Source of the DNA: JBCCTX01 sp039197765
GTDB lineage: Bacteria; Bacteroidota; Bacteroidia; J057
Direction: 5' to 3'
Length of the DNA stretch: 64,000 nucleotides
NCBI GenBank assembly: GCA_039197765.1
Contig: JBCCTX010000005.1
Coordinates: 3,807 to 67,806, forward strand
Part shown: positions 30,080 through 38,782 of the stretch, one piece after another
Layout: each line of letters begins with the position of its first letter
How positions within the stretch are numbered: position 1 is the first letter of the stretch
Translations under genes and position numbers: made by a program
Notes under the pieces: model-generated
Told to the model about the DNA's origin: nothing
The model's database searches: none
What the model saw: the letters and a program-made list of their open reading frames with translations, nothing else

Positions 30080-31930
30080 ATGAAGCAATACATTTTATAT
30101 ACCTTTTTTCTTATCTGGGGGATTTCTGGAGTTAAAGCCCAGAAATTTGTCGCTTTCGCCAATAAAAATAAGGTGAGTAATGGGGAAGTCTTCCAGGTTT
30201 CCTTTCGCTTGGAAAATGCAAAGGCTTCAACCATAAAGTATCCTTCATTTGAAGGCTTTGATGTAAGAGGGGGACCCAATACCTCTCAAAGTATGCAGAT
30301 CGTCAGTGGCCAAGTGAGTCAATCGGTGACTTATTCCTTTTATTTAAGGCCGAAGAAACTGGGGAAAATAAAAGTTGGCCCTGCATCAACTACCATAAAT
30401 GGCGAAACGCTAACCACAAACTCGGTTACCATTGAAGTTGTAGCAGGAAATTCCTCTGGGGGTCAGGCCTCCCCAGGTGGCACGTCAGGTGTTGCACAAA
30501 ATCCTAACCAGGGAAAGCCCAGTGCGGATTTGATGAAGCAAATAAAGGAGAGTGTTTTTATTAGAGTCATACCGAGTAAGACTTCTGTATACCAAGGAGA
30601 ACAGTTCAGTGTGACCTACAAGTTATACACTCGCTATCCCCTAGCTGATTTGAGTCTTTCCAGTTCACCTGCCTACAAAGATTTTTGGGTGGAAAATCTA
30701 GATGTCGGTCAGACTCAATACAAGCAAGAAGTTTACAATGGTGTCAATCACAATACAGCCGTTATTAAGAAAGTTATTCTTTTTCCTCAGCGTCCTGGTA
30801 AACTAGCTGTAGATCCCATTGAACTAGAGGCTCAAGTGCGTGTAAAAGTCCAAAGCCAAAAGAGAAGAAGGAGCATTTTTGATGACTTTTTTGATGATCC
30901 TTTTTTTGGTAGCTTCCGAGACGTTCCATTTACTTTTTCTAGTCGGACCTTGAATATTACAGTAAAACCTCTACCTACAAATGGGAAACCTACCTCCTTT
31001 TCGGGAATTGTAGGTAAATATGCATTAGATGTCTCTTTGGATCAAAATGAAACGGAGACAGGGGAACCTGTTACTATGAAAGTATTATATCAAGGAACCG
31101 GAAATATTAAAACCCTCCCCGAACCTCAATTAGATTTTCCCCCTGATTTTGAAGTTTGGGATGCTAAGGTGAGCGACAATACCTCTACAAGAAATGGATT
31201 TGTAAGCGGGAAGAAGTCATTTGATTACCTGATAATCCCCAGAAACCCAGGAGAATATAAGCTCCCCGTAATTGACTTTGTTTCTTTTGATCCTGAAAGG
31301 GGGAGCTATGTTACGCGTTCTTCTAAGCCTTACACCTTGAAAGTTACAGGAGAGCCCCAACAAGTTAGTCAGAATATAGCTGGAATGGGGAAAGAAGATA
31401 TAGAATTAATTGGAGAAGATATTCGTTTTATCCAAACGATTCCGGGTACCTGGGAGAAGCGGGGAGATTCGTTTTGGGGATCTGGAATATTTTGGTCCCT
31501 TATTGCAGCGCCATTCCTACTTTTTGCGTTATTACTTTATGGGAAACAACGACAGGAGCAACTCGCTAGTGATGTAGCAGGGACGAGAAGTCGAAAGGCT
31601 ACAAAAGTAGCTAAGAAGCGGCTTTCAAAGGCTAAAGGTTTTCTGAATAATAAAGACGAACGAGCCTTTTACAATGAAATATCACAAGTGATATGGGGCT
31701 ACCTAGGAGATAAATTCAACCTTGAAACCGCCGATATGTCTAGAGAGGTTATCCAAGAAAAACTACAAGAGCAAGCGGTCTCAGAGGAATTAATTTCCCA
31801 GGCAAAGGATGTGTTAGATACCAGTGAAATGGCCTTATTTGCTCCCTCCTCTAATGGAACGCATATGGCAGACGCTTATCAAGCAGCAGAAAAATTGATT
31901 ACAGACCTGGAAAAAAGCATGAATCCATGA
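30080..31930 (+). CDS. batD: BatD, oxygen-tolerance family membrane protein
   Basis: A 616-residue protein: signal peptide (..LIWGISGVKAQ), three extracytoplasmic beta-domains of the BatD family (about residues 22-125, 150-285 and 305-425; VFIRVIPSKTSVYQGEQFSV, GKYALDVSLDQNETETGEPV), a transmembrane helix (about 469-487, GIFWSLIAAPFLLFALLLYG) and a cytoplasmic helical domain (about 510-610). A short insertion rich in F and D (FDDFFDDPFFGSF, about residues 270-282) is striking and is found in this family. Part of the Bat envelope complex. Its stop overlaps batE by 4 bp. Confidence 0.92.
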   Translation: MKQYILYTFFLIWGISGVKAQKFVAFANKNKVSNGEVFQVSFRLENAKASTIKYPSFEGFDVRGGPNTSQSMQIVSGQVSQSVTYSFYLRPKKLGKIKVGPASTTINGETLTTNSVTIEVVAGNSSGGQASPGGTSGVAQNPNQGKPSADLMKQIKESVFIRVIPSKTSVYQGEQFSVTYKLYTRYPLADLSLSSSPAYKDFWVENLDVGQTQYKQEVYNGVNHNTAVIKKVILFPQRPGKLAVDPIELEAQVRVKVQSQKRRRSIFDDFFDDPFFGSFRDVPFTFSSRTLNITVKPLPTNGKPTSFSGIVGKYALDVSLDQNETETGEPVTMKVLYQGTGNIKTLPEPQLDFPPDFEVWDAKVSDNTSTRNGFVSGKKSFDYLIIPRNPGEYKLPVIDFVSFDPERGSYVTRSSKPYTLKVTGEPQQVSQNIAGMGKEDIELIGEDIRFIQTIPGTWEKRGDSFWGSGIFWSLIAAPFLLFALLLYGKQRQEQLASDVAGTRSRKATKVAKKRLSKAKGFLNNKDERAFYNEISQVIWGYLGDKFNLETADMSREVIQEKLQEQAVSEELISQAKDVLDTSEMALFAPSSNGTHMADAYQAAEKLITDLEKSMNP

Positions 31931-32703
31931 AAAAAGGGATATTCGCTATACTCTTGCTTGTTACGAACCTGTTTCTTCTGCATGCTGCAGACCGAAAGGG
32001 AGGGGAGACTGTTACCCCACTTTTCAACCAAGCCAATTCTGCTTACCAGACTGGAGATTTCACCTCAGCTGTTGTCCTTTATGATTCGATTCTTACCAAA
32101 GGGTATGAATCTGCGGGGCTATATTTCAACCTGGCAAATTCCCACTACAAGTTGGGTAACGTGGGGCCTTCTATTCTCAACTATGAAAGGACCCTGAAAC
32201 TGATGCCAGATCATGAGGATGCCTTGTTTAATTTGAGAATGGCCAACCTCCAGGTAATCGATAAGATTGAGCCCGGACAGCAATTGTTGTTCAATAGATG
32301 GGGAGGGCAATTGCTCAATAGCCGAAATGCTAGCCAATGGGCTATTTTAGGAATCGCCAGTATATGGCTCACCCTGTTTGCCCTAGGGCTTCTCATTTAC
32401 AGTAATAAATCTGTAGTAAAAAGAGGAGCTTTTATTGCAGGAATTCTTTTCGTTTCAGCTGCATTATTTTCATTTTTCATGGGTTTCCAGAAAAGATCCT
32501 TTGAAATGAATAGCCGCCAAGGAATTGTGTTTGTACCCAATGCCTATGTTAAGAGTGCCCCCGATGGGCAAAGTACAGACCTATTCATCCTTCATGAAGG
32601 AGCTAAAGTTAATATTTCCGATGAAATCCAGAACTGGATAAGAGTTGAATTACCTGATGGCAAAGAGGGCTGGATACCCCAAAACTCTATCGAAAAAATA
32701 TAA
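31927..32703 (+). CDS. batE: BatE, TPR protein with C-terminal SH3 domain
   Basis: A 258-residue protein with a signal peptide (..VTNLFLLHAAD), two TPR units (about 32-105; NQANSAYQTGDFTSAVVLYDSIL, GLYFNLANSHYKLGNVGPSI), two transmembrane helices (about 138-158 and 168-188) and a bacterial SH3 domain at the end (about 200-258; FVPNAYVKSAPDGQSTDLFI, then WIRVELPDGKEGWIPQNSI). SH3b domains usually bind peptidoglycan or partner peptides, so this end should be periplasmic. Last gene of the bat cluster; the convergent TPR gene ends 25 nt away. Confidence 0.9.
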   Translation: MKKGIFAILLLVTNLFLLHAADRKGGETVTPLFNQANSAYQTGDFTSAVVLYDSILTKGYESAGLYFNLANSHYKLGNVGPSILNYERTLKLMPDHEDALFNLRMANLQVIDKIEPGQQLLFNRWGGQLLNSRNASQWAILGIASIWLTLFALGLLIYSNKSVVKRGAFIAGILFVSAALFSFFMGFQKRSFEMNSRQGIVFVPNAYVKSAPDGQSTDLFILHEGAKVNISDEIQNWIRVELPDGKEGWIPQNSIEKI

Positions 32704-32728
32704 TTTTTTCAATTTAGTTTCCAGGCAG

Positions 32729-33646
32729 CTATCTCCCTTGTCGGATAGAAGGGCCTCCAATTCCCAAAATAGCAATATCGATGGACCAATTGAGATGGCT
32801 CTGAGGGGTGATAACCTCTAGGGTAAGCCGATCTTCGTTGCTTTCTAATGTAGGAAATCCCAACAGTCTGTATTCGTGTAACTGGGTGTGGGCATTGAAT
32901 CGATGTTCAATCTTTCTGGAACCATAACTTTGTTGGTAAGTCTTGCTGCCTTTCAGTTTTACATAGGAGTGGATATCTTCGTGGAAGGCTCCGATTGCCT
33001 GGTTAGCAAGTAGCTTAATCTCCGTCTCGTCATTCGTCAGATTTGCTGCTACTCGTGCATATAAAATTCCCTGGTTTCGGCGAATTACCCGAGTTCTGTA
33101 AGACATGACGGGTCTGGCAGTATGCGACTTCTCCACAATGCTCCCTTTTACTTCCGTCAATTGCTGCTCCCAAATATCCTCCTGCTGTACGAGTCGATAA
33201 GATGGGGGAGTACTCATCTCATCCATTGCTGCCAATAGGGTCTTGGCTTCTGAGAAATCTGGGGCTAACAAAAGACACTCTAGGTAGTCAGCTCTTGCAT
33301 GTCCAGGTTGTCCCATGTATTCAAAAATTCTCCCTCTTTTTACAAATAATTGAGGGTCTTTTGCATCTAGCTTAATAGCGGCAGTGAAGTCTTCCAACGC
33401 TTTCGGATAGGACTTTAGCCTTACATACGCCTCCCCACGGAATTGGTAGGCGAGCTTGTGGTCAGGATGTATAGCTATGGCTTTAGACAGCGACTCAACC
33501 GCTTTGAGGTAATTGCGATTGGTTATTGCTCTAGCCCCTTCTAAAGTATATGTGTCAGATGAATGGTGGTCTTGGTTCTTTTCCGCCTGAGGAAAGCATA
33601 CTTGTGATATAGCAAGTAGTGTAAATAAACAAATGTATTTTCCCAA
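32729..33646 (-). CDS. Secreted TPR protein (paralogue pair, member 2)
   Basis: A 305-residue protein with a signal peptide (MGKYICLFTLLAISQVCF), a TPR region of about three repeats (about residues 36-140; LKAVESLSKAIAIHPDHKLAYQ, PKALEDFTAAIKLDAKD, GHARADYLECLLLAPDF), a linker, and a beta-rich C-terminal domain (about 180-300; GILYARVAANLTNDETEIKL). The TPR part is similar to that of the upstream neighbour, down to 'ALIGAQRLMNKSYQEAI' versus 'LEGARAITNRNYLKAV', so the two genes arose by tandem duplication with diverged C-termini. Function unknown; the DUF-like C-terminus is not one I recognise. Confidence 0.8.
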   Translation of the reverse strand: MGKYICLFTLLAISQVCFPQAEKNQDHHSSDTYTLEGARAITNRNYLKAVESLSKAIAIHPDHKLAYQFRGEAYVRLKSYPKALEDFTAAIKLDAKDPQLFVKRGRIFEYMGQPGHARADYLECLLLAPDFSEAKTLLAAMDEMSTPPSYRLVQQEDIWEQQLTEVKGSIVEKSHTARPVMSYRTRVIRRNQGILYARVAANLTNDETEIKLLANQAIGAFHEDIHSYVKLKGSKTYQQSYGSRKIEHRFNAHTQLHEYRLLGFPTLESNEDRLTLEVITPQSHLNWSIDIAILGIGGPSIRQGR

Positions 33647-33847
33647 GTTTTATGGCTTAAATAAGTTCTTTGTACCAAAAGTAACGTAAAGAGCGGCTAG
33701 AATATTGGAGAAAGGGATGAGCGGTCAAATATTTTACGCTAGGTTGAATAATCAAAGGTCGAATGATACGAATCATTCGACCTTTTACGTGGATGAATCT
33801 CAGAAGAGGTCCACTATATTTGTGTGTTTGGGATGAATTTAGAGGTT

Positions 33848-34969
33848 CTACTTGGGATACAAGCGATAGGCAAAGTCCCATTTTTCAATCGAGCGCTCGC
33901 CTCTTGAAATCACCCTAATATAATCCGTTTTTTCAGGGATAGGCTCAAAGCGCAAGGTAACATTAACGGGATTACCTGCTTGCAAGGGATATTCCATTGC
34001 TGCTTGTTTGTAAGATCCATGGAGGTAATACGAACGTCCGTTTACAATAAGGCGAATTTTATCTGGAGGTAAGGTGATAGAACGGCTATTTCCCTCTATC
34101 CGAAATTTAACCTCAGTGAATTCATTCTTTTTTATGATTTCATCTATGAATACGCGTTTGTTAGGAGAAGCTACTCGAGCCTCAAAACGCTCTCCATTGA
34201 GAGAATTACGCTTGGAAATCCCTTGTCCTCTTCCTCCGCGAACAGCTACGCGATTAATATCTTCCCGATCACCAAAGCTTTTGTCATCATTCTCATAGGG
34301 GTCATAAGTCGCAGAGGAGAAAGGGGTCGCACGCGCACTTTGGATTTCCAAGGATTCTACAGGTGTAGAAGCCATTGTAGGGGCCTCTCTTTCCTCGGGG
34401 CTTAAATAGGTGGTTCTAGTCCTATAGTAATCCCGGTTCTGAATTTGAATGCGGTCAGAATTGTATCGATAGGGATCTGGAGAAAAGTGATTGGGTGCAT
34501 AGGAGACAGCTCCTCGTACAGTGCTTTCTTCCGGCTCCCCAACATCTTCTGTAAAAGAATCCATGATCCCAGCCAATCGAGCCTCAACCTCCTCATAGGC
34601 GCCGCCATTAAAGCGGATGGCGCTCCGATAGTCACTTTCAGCCTCGTCATACAGCTTCAACAATTCATTCAGAATCCCTCGTTTGTAGTACAATTCTGAA
34701 TTGGTCACACTTAATTGGATGGCTTTGTCCAAGTCCTTGATGGCGGAAGTCTTGTCATCCATGTGAAAATATGCTTGGGCGCGAAACTCGTAGGCAACCC
34801 AGTTATTAGGGTTGAGCTGTATTGACTTGTTTAGCGCAATAATGGCTTCCTGATAGGATTTATTCATGAGCCGTTGGGCACCTATCAAAGCATATTGATC
34901 CGCTTGTGGGTTTTGACCAAAAAGAGTCAGGGGGAGGATCAGCCAAGTACAGAGCAAGATTCTCATCAT
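33848..34969 (-). CDS. Secreted TPR protein (paralogue pair, member 1)
   Basis: A 373-residue protein with a signal peptide (MMRILLCTWLILPLTLFGQ), about three TPRs (23-130; YQEAIIALNKSIQLNPNNWVA, TSAIKDLDKAIQL, DEAESDYRSAIRF), a long low-complexity linker (about 150-250) and a C-terminal beta-sandwich (about 255-373; VFIDEIIKKNEFTEVKFRIE, then VNVTLRFEPIPEKTDYIRVI) that resembles the protein-interaction domains used in surface lipoproteins. Together with the downstream paralogue it probably forms a co-expressed pair; the 201-bp gap between them has no gene. Not assigned to a family. Confidence 0.8.
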   Translation of the reverse strand: MMRILLCTWLILPLTLFGQNPQADQYALIGAQRLMNKSYQEAIIALNKSIQLNPNNWVAYEFRAQAYFHMDDKTSAIKDLDKAIQLSVTNSELYYKRGILNELLKLYDEAESDYRSAIRFNGGAYEEVEARLAGIMDSFTEDVGEPEESTVRGAVSYAPNHFSPDPYRYNSDRIQIQNRDYYRTRTTYLSPEEREAPTMASTPVESLEIQSARATPFSSATYDPYENDDKSFGDREDINRVAVRGGRGQGISKRNSLNGERFEARVASPNKRVFIDEIIKKNEFTEVKFRIEGNSRSITLPPDKIRLIVNGRSYYLHGSYKQAAMEYPLQAGNPVNVTLRFEPIPEKTDYIRVISRGERSIEKWDFAYRLYPK

Positions 34970-35225
34970 GGGTTGTAGATTAAATTTCTTGAAAATACCA
35001 ATAATAATTGGGCAAATACAAGCAAAAGATAGGTTTTTAGGCTTTTATTAGTATATTTTCCCAAAAATAAGCTGACGTTAAGAGTATACTCCATATTTCT
35101 TGGGAAGTTTCATTTCGAGTTGGGTAATTTTTTTAACCTAATTTCTCAAAAATTAAAAGAATGATTGAAAAGTGGGCTGTACGCGAATTTTGGGGAAGTA
35201 CTCAGCAAAATCCTGAACAATCGAA

Positions 35226-35729
35226 ATGAGTAGTGCGCTTGTAGGAATAATCATGGGAAGCCAGTCAGATCTCAATGTAATGAGCGAGGCTGCGGATTTC
35301 CTCGATTCTATGGGAATACCCTATGAAATAACAGTAGTTTCTGCGCATAGGACTCCACAGCGTTTAATGGATTACGGCCTGGGAGCAGCTGATAGAGGAA
35401 TAAAAGTTGTTATTGCAGGTGCAGGAGGTGCCGCCCACCTCCCAGGAATGGTCGCTTCTCTTACCATATTGCCCGTCATTGGGGTACCTATCAAATCCTC
35501 TAACTCAATAGATGGATGGGATTCCGTTCTTTCTATTCTACAAATGCCTAAAGGCGTACCGGTAGCTACGGTTGCACTAGACGGAGCGAGAAATGCCGGT
35601 ATTCTTGCCAGCCAGATTTTAGCAATAGAAGATGTAGCATTAAGAGAACAGATGCGTCGCTACAAGGCAGGACTTAAGGATCGGGTATTAGAAATGGCAA
35701 AACATGTCGAGAATAGAAAAAAAGCATGA
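35226..35729 (+). CDS. purE: N5-carboxyaminoimidazole ribonucleotide mutase
   Basis: A 167-residue class I PurE. The IMGSQSDLNVM opening (about residues 9-19) with the phosphate-binding GSxSD, the VSAHRTP active-site histidine (about 39-45), and IAGAGGAAHLPGM (about 63-75) are diagnostic. It converts N5-CAIR to CAIR in purine biosynthesis and forms an octamer in the cytosol. The usual partner purK, which makes N5-CAIR, is not adjacent here; the neighbour is the sphingolipid gene spt. Confidence 0.95.
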   Translation: MSSALVGIIMGSQSDLNVMSEAADFLDSMGIPYEITVVSAHRTPQRLMDYGLGAADRGIKVVIAGAGGAAHLPGMVASLTILPVIGVPIKSSNSIDGWDSVLSILQMPKGVPVATVALDGARNAGILASQILAIEDVALREQMRRYKAGLKDRVLEMAKHVENRKKA

Positions 35730-35755
35730 TTTTTTTCAAAATCGGGAAATAAATG

Positions 35756-35763
35756 TAAATTTG
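35756..35763 (+). promoter_or_regulatory. -7 promoter element upstream of spt
   Basis: TAAATTTG matches the Bacteroidota -7 consensus exactly and lies 34 bp before the spt start, within the purE-spt gap, so spt may have its own promoter. No good -33 box is visible. Confidence 0.4.
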
Positions 35764-35797
35764 CCGCACTTGTTTTTGGCCTTAATACAACAAATAA

Positions 35798-37048
35798 ATG
35801 GACATTTTTGATAAAATTACCCGGAATATGTCAACCGACCTAGGGCAGTTCTCAGCCATTGGTCACGGGTATCTAGCCTATCCTAAATTAGAAGGCGAGA
35901 TTGGCCCCTGGATGACGTTTAGGGGTAAGAAGGTATTGAATTGGTCTATTAATAGCTACCTGGGCTTGGCGAACCATCCTGAGATCCGCAAAGCGGATAC
36001 CGAGGCCGCAGCAGCCTATGGCTTAGCTGCTCCTATGGGGTCTCGCTTGATGTCAGGTCATACGAGCAAACACGAGGAGTTCGAACAGAAAGCAGCAGCC
36101 TTTATGCAAAAGGAGGATGCTTTCCTGCTTAATTTTGGATATCAAGGGTGTGCATCTATTGTACACTCCCTCACGGATCGAAAGGACGTAATTGTTTATG
36201 ATCAGCTTTCCCATGCCTGCATAATGGATGGGATGGGCCTATCCATGGCTAAGCGCTTTGTGTTTGCCCATAATGACATGAAGCAACTGGAAGATCGGTT
36301 AGAAAAGGCAAAGCGGATTACTAAGGAGACAGGGGGAGGTATCCTCATTATCACTGAAGGAGTATTTGGAATGCGTGGAGACTTAGGGCAGTTGGATGCT
36401 ATAGTAGAACTAAAGAAAAAATACGGTGCCAGACTGTTTGTCGATGATGCACATGGTTTCGGGGTTATGGGAGATACGGGGATTGGGACCGGTGAATACT
36501 TTGGGGTTCAAGACCAGATTGACGTGCTGTTCAATACCTTTGCGAAGTCTATGGCGGGTTTTGGTGCCTTTGTATGTGGAGATCACTATGTGATTCAGTA
36601 TCTGCGCTATAATATGCGGAGTCAAATCTACGCGAAATCCCTCTGCTACCCGATGACAGTTGGGGCTATTAAGCGATTGGATATGCTTCAAACTCGTCCT
36701 GAATTGCGTCAAAAGCTCTGGAATATTGTAAATAAGCTACAAAATGGGCTAAAAAGCCGCGGATTTAGCATTGGAAATACGAAATCTCCTGTTACACCCG
36801 TTTATTTGAAAGGATCGGCTATAACTGCCGTAAATATGGTAAAAGATCTTAGAGAGAATTTCGACCTTTTTGTATCGGGTGTAGTGTATCCTGTGGTCGA
36901 GCGCGGAGTAATTATTTTACGAATTATTCCTACCGCTGCCCACTCGGAATCCGATGTAGAGTTGACCCTGGATATCTTTGAAAAGGTACGGGAAAAACTA
37001 AATAAAGGAGTATATCAATCTGAAGGATTACCTACTATCGCTTTGTAA
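35798..37048 (+). CDS. spt: Serine palmitoyltransferase (alpha-oxoamine synthase family)
   Basis: A 416-residue fold-type I PLP enzyme. Conserved features are NSYLGLANHPE (about 52-62), NFGYQGCASI (about 112-121), SHACIMDG (about 138-145), VDDAHGFGVMG (about 215-225, PLP-ring histidine) and the Schiff-base lysine K250 in FAKSMAGFGAF. The general family includes KBL, ALAS and BioF; the opening MDIFDKITRNMSTDLGQFSA and the spacing match the soluble serine palmitoyltransferases of Bacteroidota. The enzyme condenses serine with palmitoyl-CoA to 3-ketodihydrosphingosine, the first step in sphingolipid formation. Other sphingolipid genes are not adjacent. A small histone-like gene follows. Confidence 0.88.
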   Translation: MDIFDKITRNMSTDLGQFSAIGHGYLAYPKLEGEIGPWMTFRGKKVLNWSINSYLGLANHPEIRKADTEAAAAYGLAAPMGSRLMSGHTSKHEEFEQKAAAFMQKEDAFLLNFGYQGCASIVHSLTDRKDVIVYDQLSHACIMDGMGLSMAKRFVFAHNDMKQLEDRLEKAKRITKETGGGILIITEGVFGMRGDLGQLDAIVELKKKYGARLFVDDAHGFGVMGDTGIGTGEYFGVQDQIDVLFNTFAKSMAGFGAFVCGDHYVIQYLRYNMRSQIYAKSLCYPMTVGAIKRLDMLQTRPELRQKLWNIVNKLQNGLKSRGFSIGNTKSPVTPVYLKGSAITAVNMVKDLRENFDLFVSGVVYPVVERGVIILRIIPTAAHSESDVELTLDIFEKVREKLNKGVYQSEGLPTIAL

Positions 37049-37098
37049 TTATTTTTTTCACTTTGCTATAAAAGCATCTTAACAACTAAGTAAATAAG

Positions 37099-37275
37099 AT
37101 GAACAGATTTGAACAACTTAAAAGCATTCTAGATGAATGTGCGGACGACTTTGACAAGTTTTTCGTAAAGAACAACAAGGCTGCTGGAACCAGGGTCCGG
37201 AAAGCTATGCAAGAACTAAAGAACCTCGCACAGGATATCCGTAAGGAGGTTCAGGATATGAAAAATGCAGAGTAA
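37099..37275 (+). CDS. Histone H1-like small basic/acidic helical protein
   Basis: A 58-residue gene, shorter than most automatic cut-offs, with ATG 37099 and TAA 37273. It reads MNRFEQLKSILDECADDFDK.. and continues KNNKAAGTRVRKAMQELKNLAQDIRKEV. The pattern xxKAAGTRxRKxMQxLKxLAQxIRxEVQ is the one I know from Bacteroidota 'histone H1-like' (Hc1-type) proteins, which are found as single copies. A role in DNA compaction is the usual suggestion, not shown here. It lies 50 nt after the spt stop, and a small hairpin (TCTATC..GATAGA) follows the stop. Confidence 0.85.
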   Translation: MNRFEQLKSILDECADDFDKFFVKNNKAAGTRVRKAMQELKNLAQDIRKEVQDMKNAE

Positions 37276-37299
37276 GTCTATCACGTAAGCGATAGATGC

Positions 37300-38214
37300 T
37301 TATTGTACTGATGAATTCGAAGAGCTAGTAGGGGCAACATACCTTGCTAGCTCTTCTTGTATTCTATGGCTCAAAGCAGTGCTAGCCTTTACCAAAGGGA
37401 GCCTTACATTTGCTGAGCAAAGCCCGAGTTCCTGGCAAACCGCCTTAATTCCTGCGGGATTTCCCTCTTCAAAACATACCTTCATTAAGTCAGCAAGCCT
37501 GTAGAAAGTGGATTGAGCCTCTTTTTGCCTTCCTGCAAGCGAAGCCCTTACCATATCGGATACAGGCTTAGGAAATGCATTGGCCAAAACAGAAATCAAT
37601 CCTTCTGCCCCTAGTGCTCCCAATGGTAAAGCCAGCGAATCGTCCCCACTGAGGACTTGGAAGTCAGCAGGCTTATGAGAAAGAATTTCTCCACATTGTC
37701 CCATATCTCCAGAGGACTCTTTTATGGCGCAAATATTATTGAATTCCTCTGCTAACCTTAGCGTCGTTTCCGCTTTCATATTGATCCGCGTGCGACTGGG
37801 AACATTGTATAGGATAATGGGTAGGTCTGTATGAAAAGACAGTTCACGGAAGTGCCTGTATAAGCCCTCCTGAGAAGGGTTATTGTAATAGGGGCAAACA
37901 GATAAGAACCCGGAGGGTTGATAGCGATGGGTCCAGTCTTGAATCGTCTTACCGACCTGTGCGGTATTATTTCCACCTGCTCCAATTACGACGGGAATCC
38001 GATCTCCCACAGTGGAAAAGAATACATCCAGAACCTCTAATTGCTCCTTGGCGGATAAGGTAGGCGTTTCTGCAGTAGTACCTAAGGCAACTAAATACTC
38101 AACTCCCCCAGCAAGGATATGCTCTAGCAGTCGTACTAGTTCCTGGGAATTGACATGATAGTCTTCATCAAAAGGAGTAAGAACGGCTACTCCTGTTCCA
38201 CTAAAATTTGCCAT
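37300..38214 (-). CDS. dapA: 4-hydroxy-tetrahydrodipicolinate synthase
   Basis: A 304-residue (beta/alpha)8-barrel aldolase. Y136 in ILYNVPSRT and the Schiff-base lysine K165 in AIKESSGD are present, together with the ALGTTAETPTLS motif (43-54) and PYYNNPSQEGLYRHF (108-122). It condenses pyruvate with aspartate semialdehyde, the committed step to lysine and diaminopimelate for peptidoglycan. It is the last gene of a minus-strand operon with ligA and mlaF, an arrangement common in Bacteroidota. Confidence 0.95.
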   Translation of the reverse strand: MANFSGTGVAVLTPFDEDYHVNSQELVRLLEHILAGGVEYLVALGTTAETPTLSAKEQLEVLDVFFSTVGDRIPVVIGAGGNNTAQVGKTIQDWTHRYQPSGFLSVCPYYNNPSQEGLYRHFRELSFHTDLPIILYNVPSRTRINMKAETTLRLAEEFNNICAIKESSGDMGQCGEILSHKPADFQVLSGDDSLALPLGALGAEGLISVLANAFPKPVSDMVRASLAGRQKEAQSTFYRLADLMKVCFEEGNPAGIKAVCQELGLCSANVRLPLVKASTALSHRIQEELARYVAPTSSSNSSVQ

Positions 38215-38227
38215 GGGTTGGGTTGGA

Positions 38228-38782
38228 TTATTTTCGTACCATGCTCAGATATCCATCAAACATCTCGATGAGATGCTTCAACTCGTCGACAGATTGCGGT
38301 TCTACCATAAGCTCATAGCAATCTTCAAAACCAGCTTCGTGCACCCCAATTCTCGTTTTAGCATTTACGATTCTACATAAATATTTTGAGGTAATCTGAT
38401 TGGACTGATCGAAATTAAGCATGACGTCTAAATTCAATTGCTGCACAAAATCAATTACCTCTTCTTGAGGATATCTAAGCCAATCGAGCTGTTCGAGCCC
38501 TACAAAAATATGCGAATATTCTCCCTCAAGCAAGGGAAGGGATTTCTTTAAGAAGTTTAGTTCGATGATTACCAGCTTCTTACCTTTGTCTTCCAAATGT
38601 TTGATAAAGGTCCTGATTTGATCGAAGTCCCGATCTGGAAGGCGGGTCAAATTGAAGATAAGCCCCACCTGTTGAGCAGCGTCTAGTGTGAGAAAATCCC
38701 TTCTATATTCCCCGTTAAGTGGTTGGATTTGTTGGTATTTCTTTTTAGAAAGATTAGACCGTATTTTATCTAAAAACTTCAT
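38228..38782 (-). CDS. Conserved protein of unknown function between ligA and dapA (DUF6913-like)
   Basis: A 184-residue soluble alpha/beta protein: basic N-terminus (MKFLDKIRSNLSKKKYQQIQ), then alternating strands and helices (AQQVGLIFNLT, KKLVIIELNF, YSHIFVGLEQLDWL, LNLDVMLNF) and CRIVNAKTRIGVHEAGFEDCY near residue 135-155, where conserved residues seem to cluster. Its gene overlaps the 3' end of ligA by 4 bp and is 13 nt from dapA, so all three are co-transcribed. The same context is frequent in Bacteroidota, where the family is called DUF6913. No function is known. Confidence 0.8.
   Translation of the reverse strand: MKFLDKIRSNLSKKKYQQIQPLNGEYRRDFLTLDAAQQVGLIFNLTRLPDRDFDQIRTFIKHLEDKGKKLVIIELNFLKKSLPLLEGEYSHIFVGLEQLDWLRYPQEEVIDFVQQLNLDVMLNFDQSNQITSKYLCRIVNAKTRIGVHEAGFEDCYELMVEPQSVDELKHLIEMFDGYLSMVRK

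Noticed and set aside
33657..33881. Minus-strand 74-codon frame between the two TPR genes
   Set aside because: It has no signal peptide or recognisable motif and overlaps the 3' end of the upstream TPR gene.
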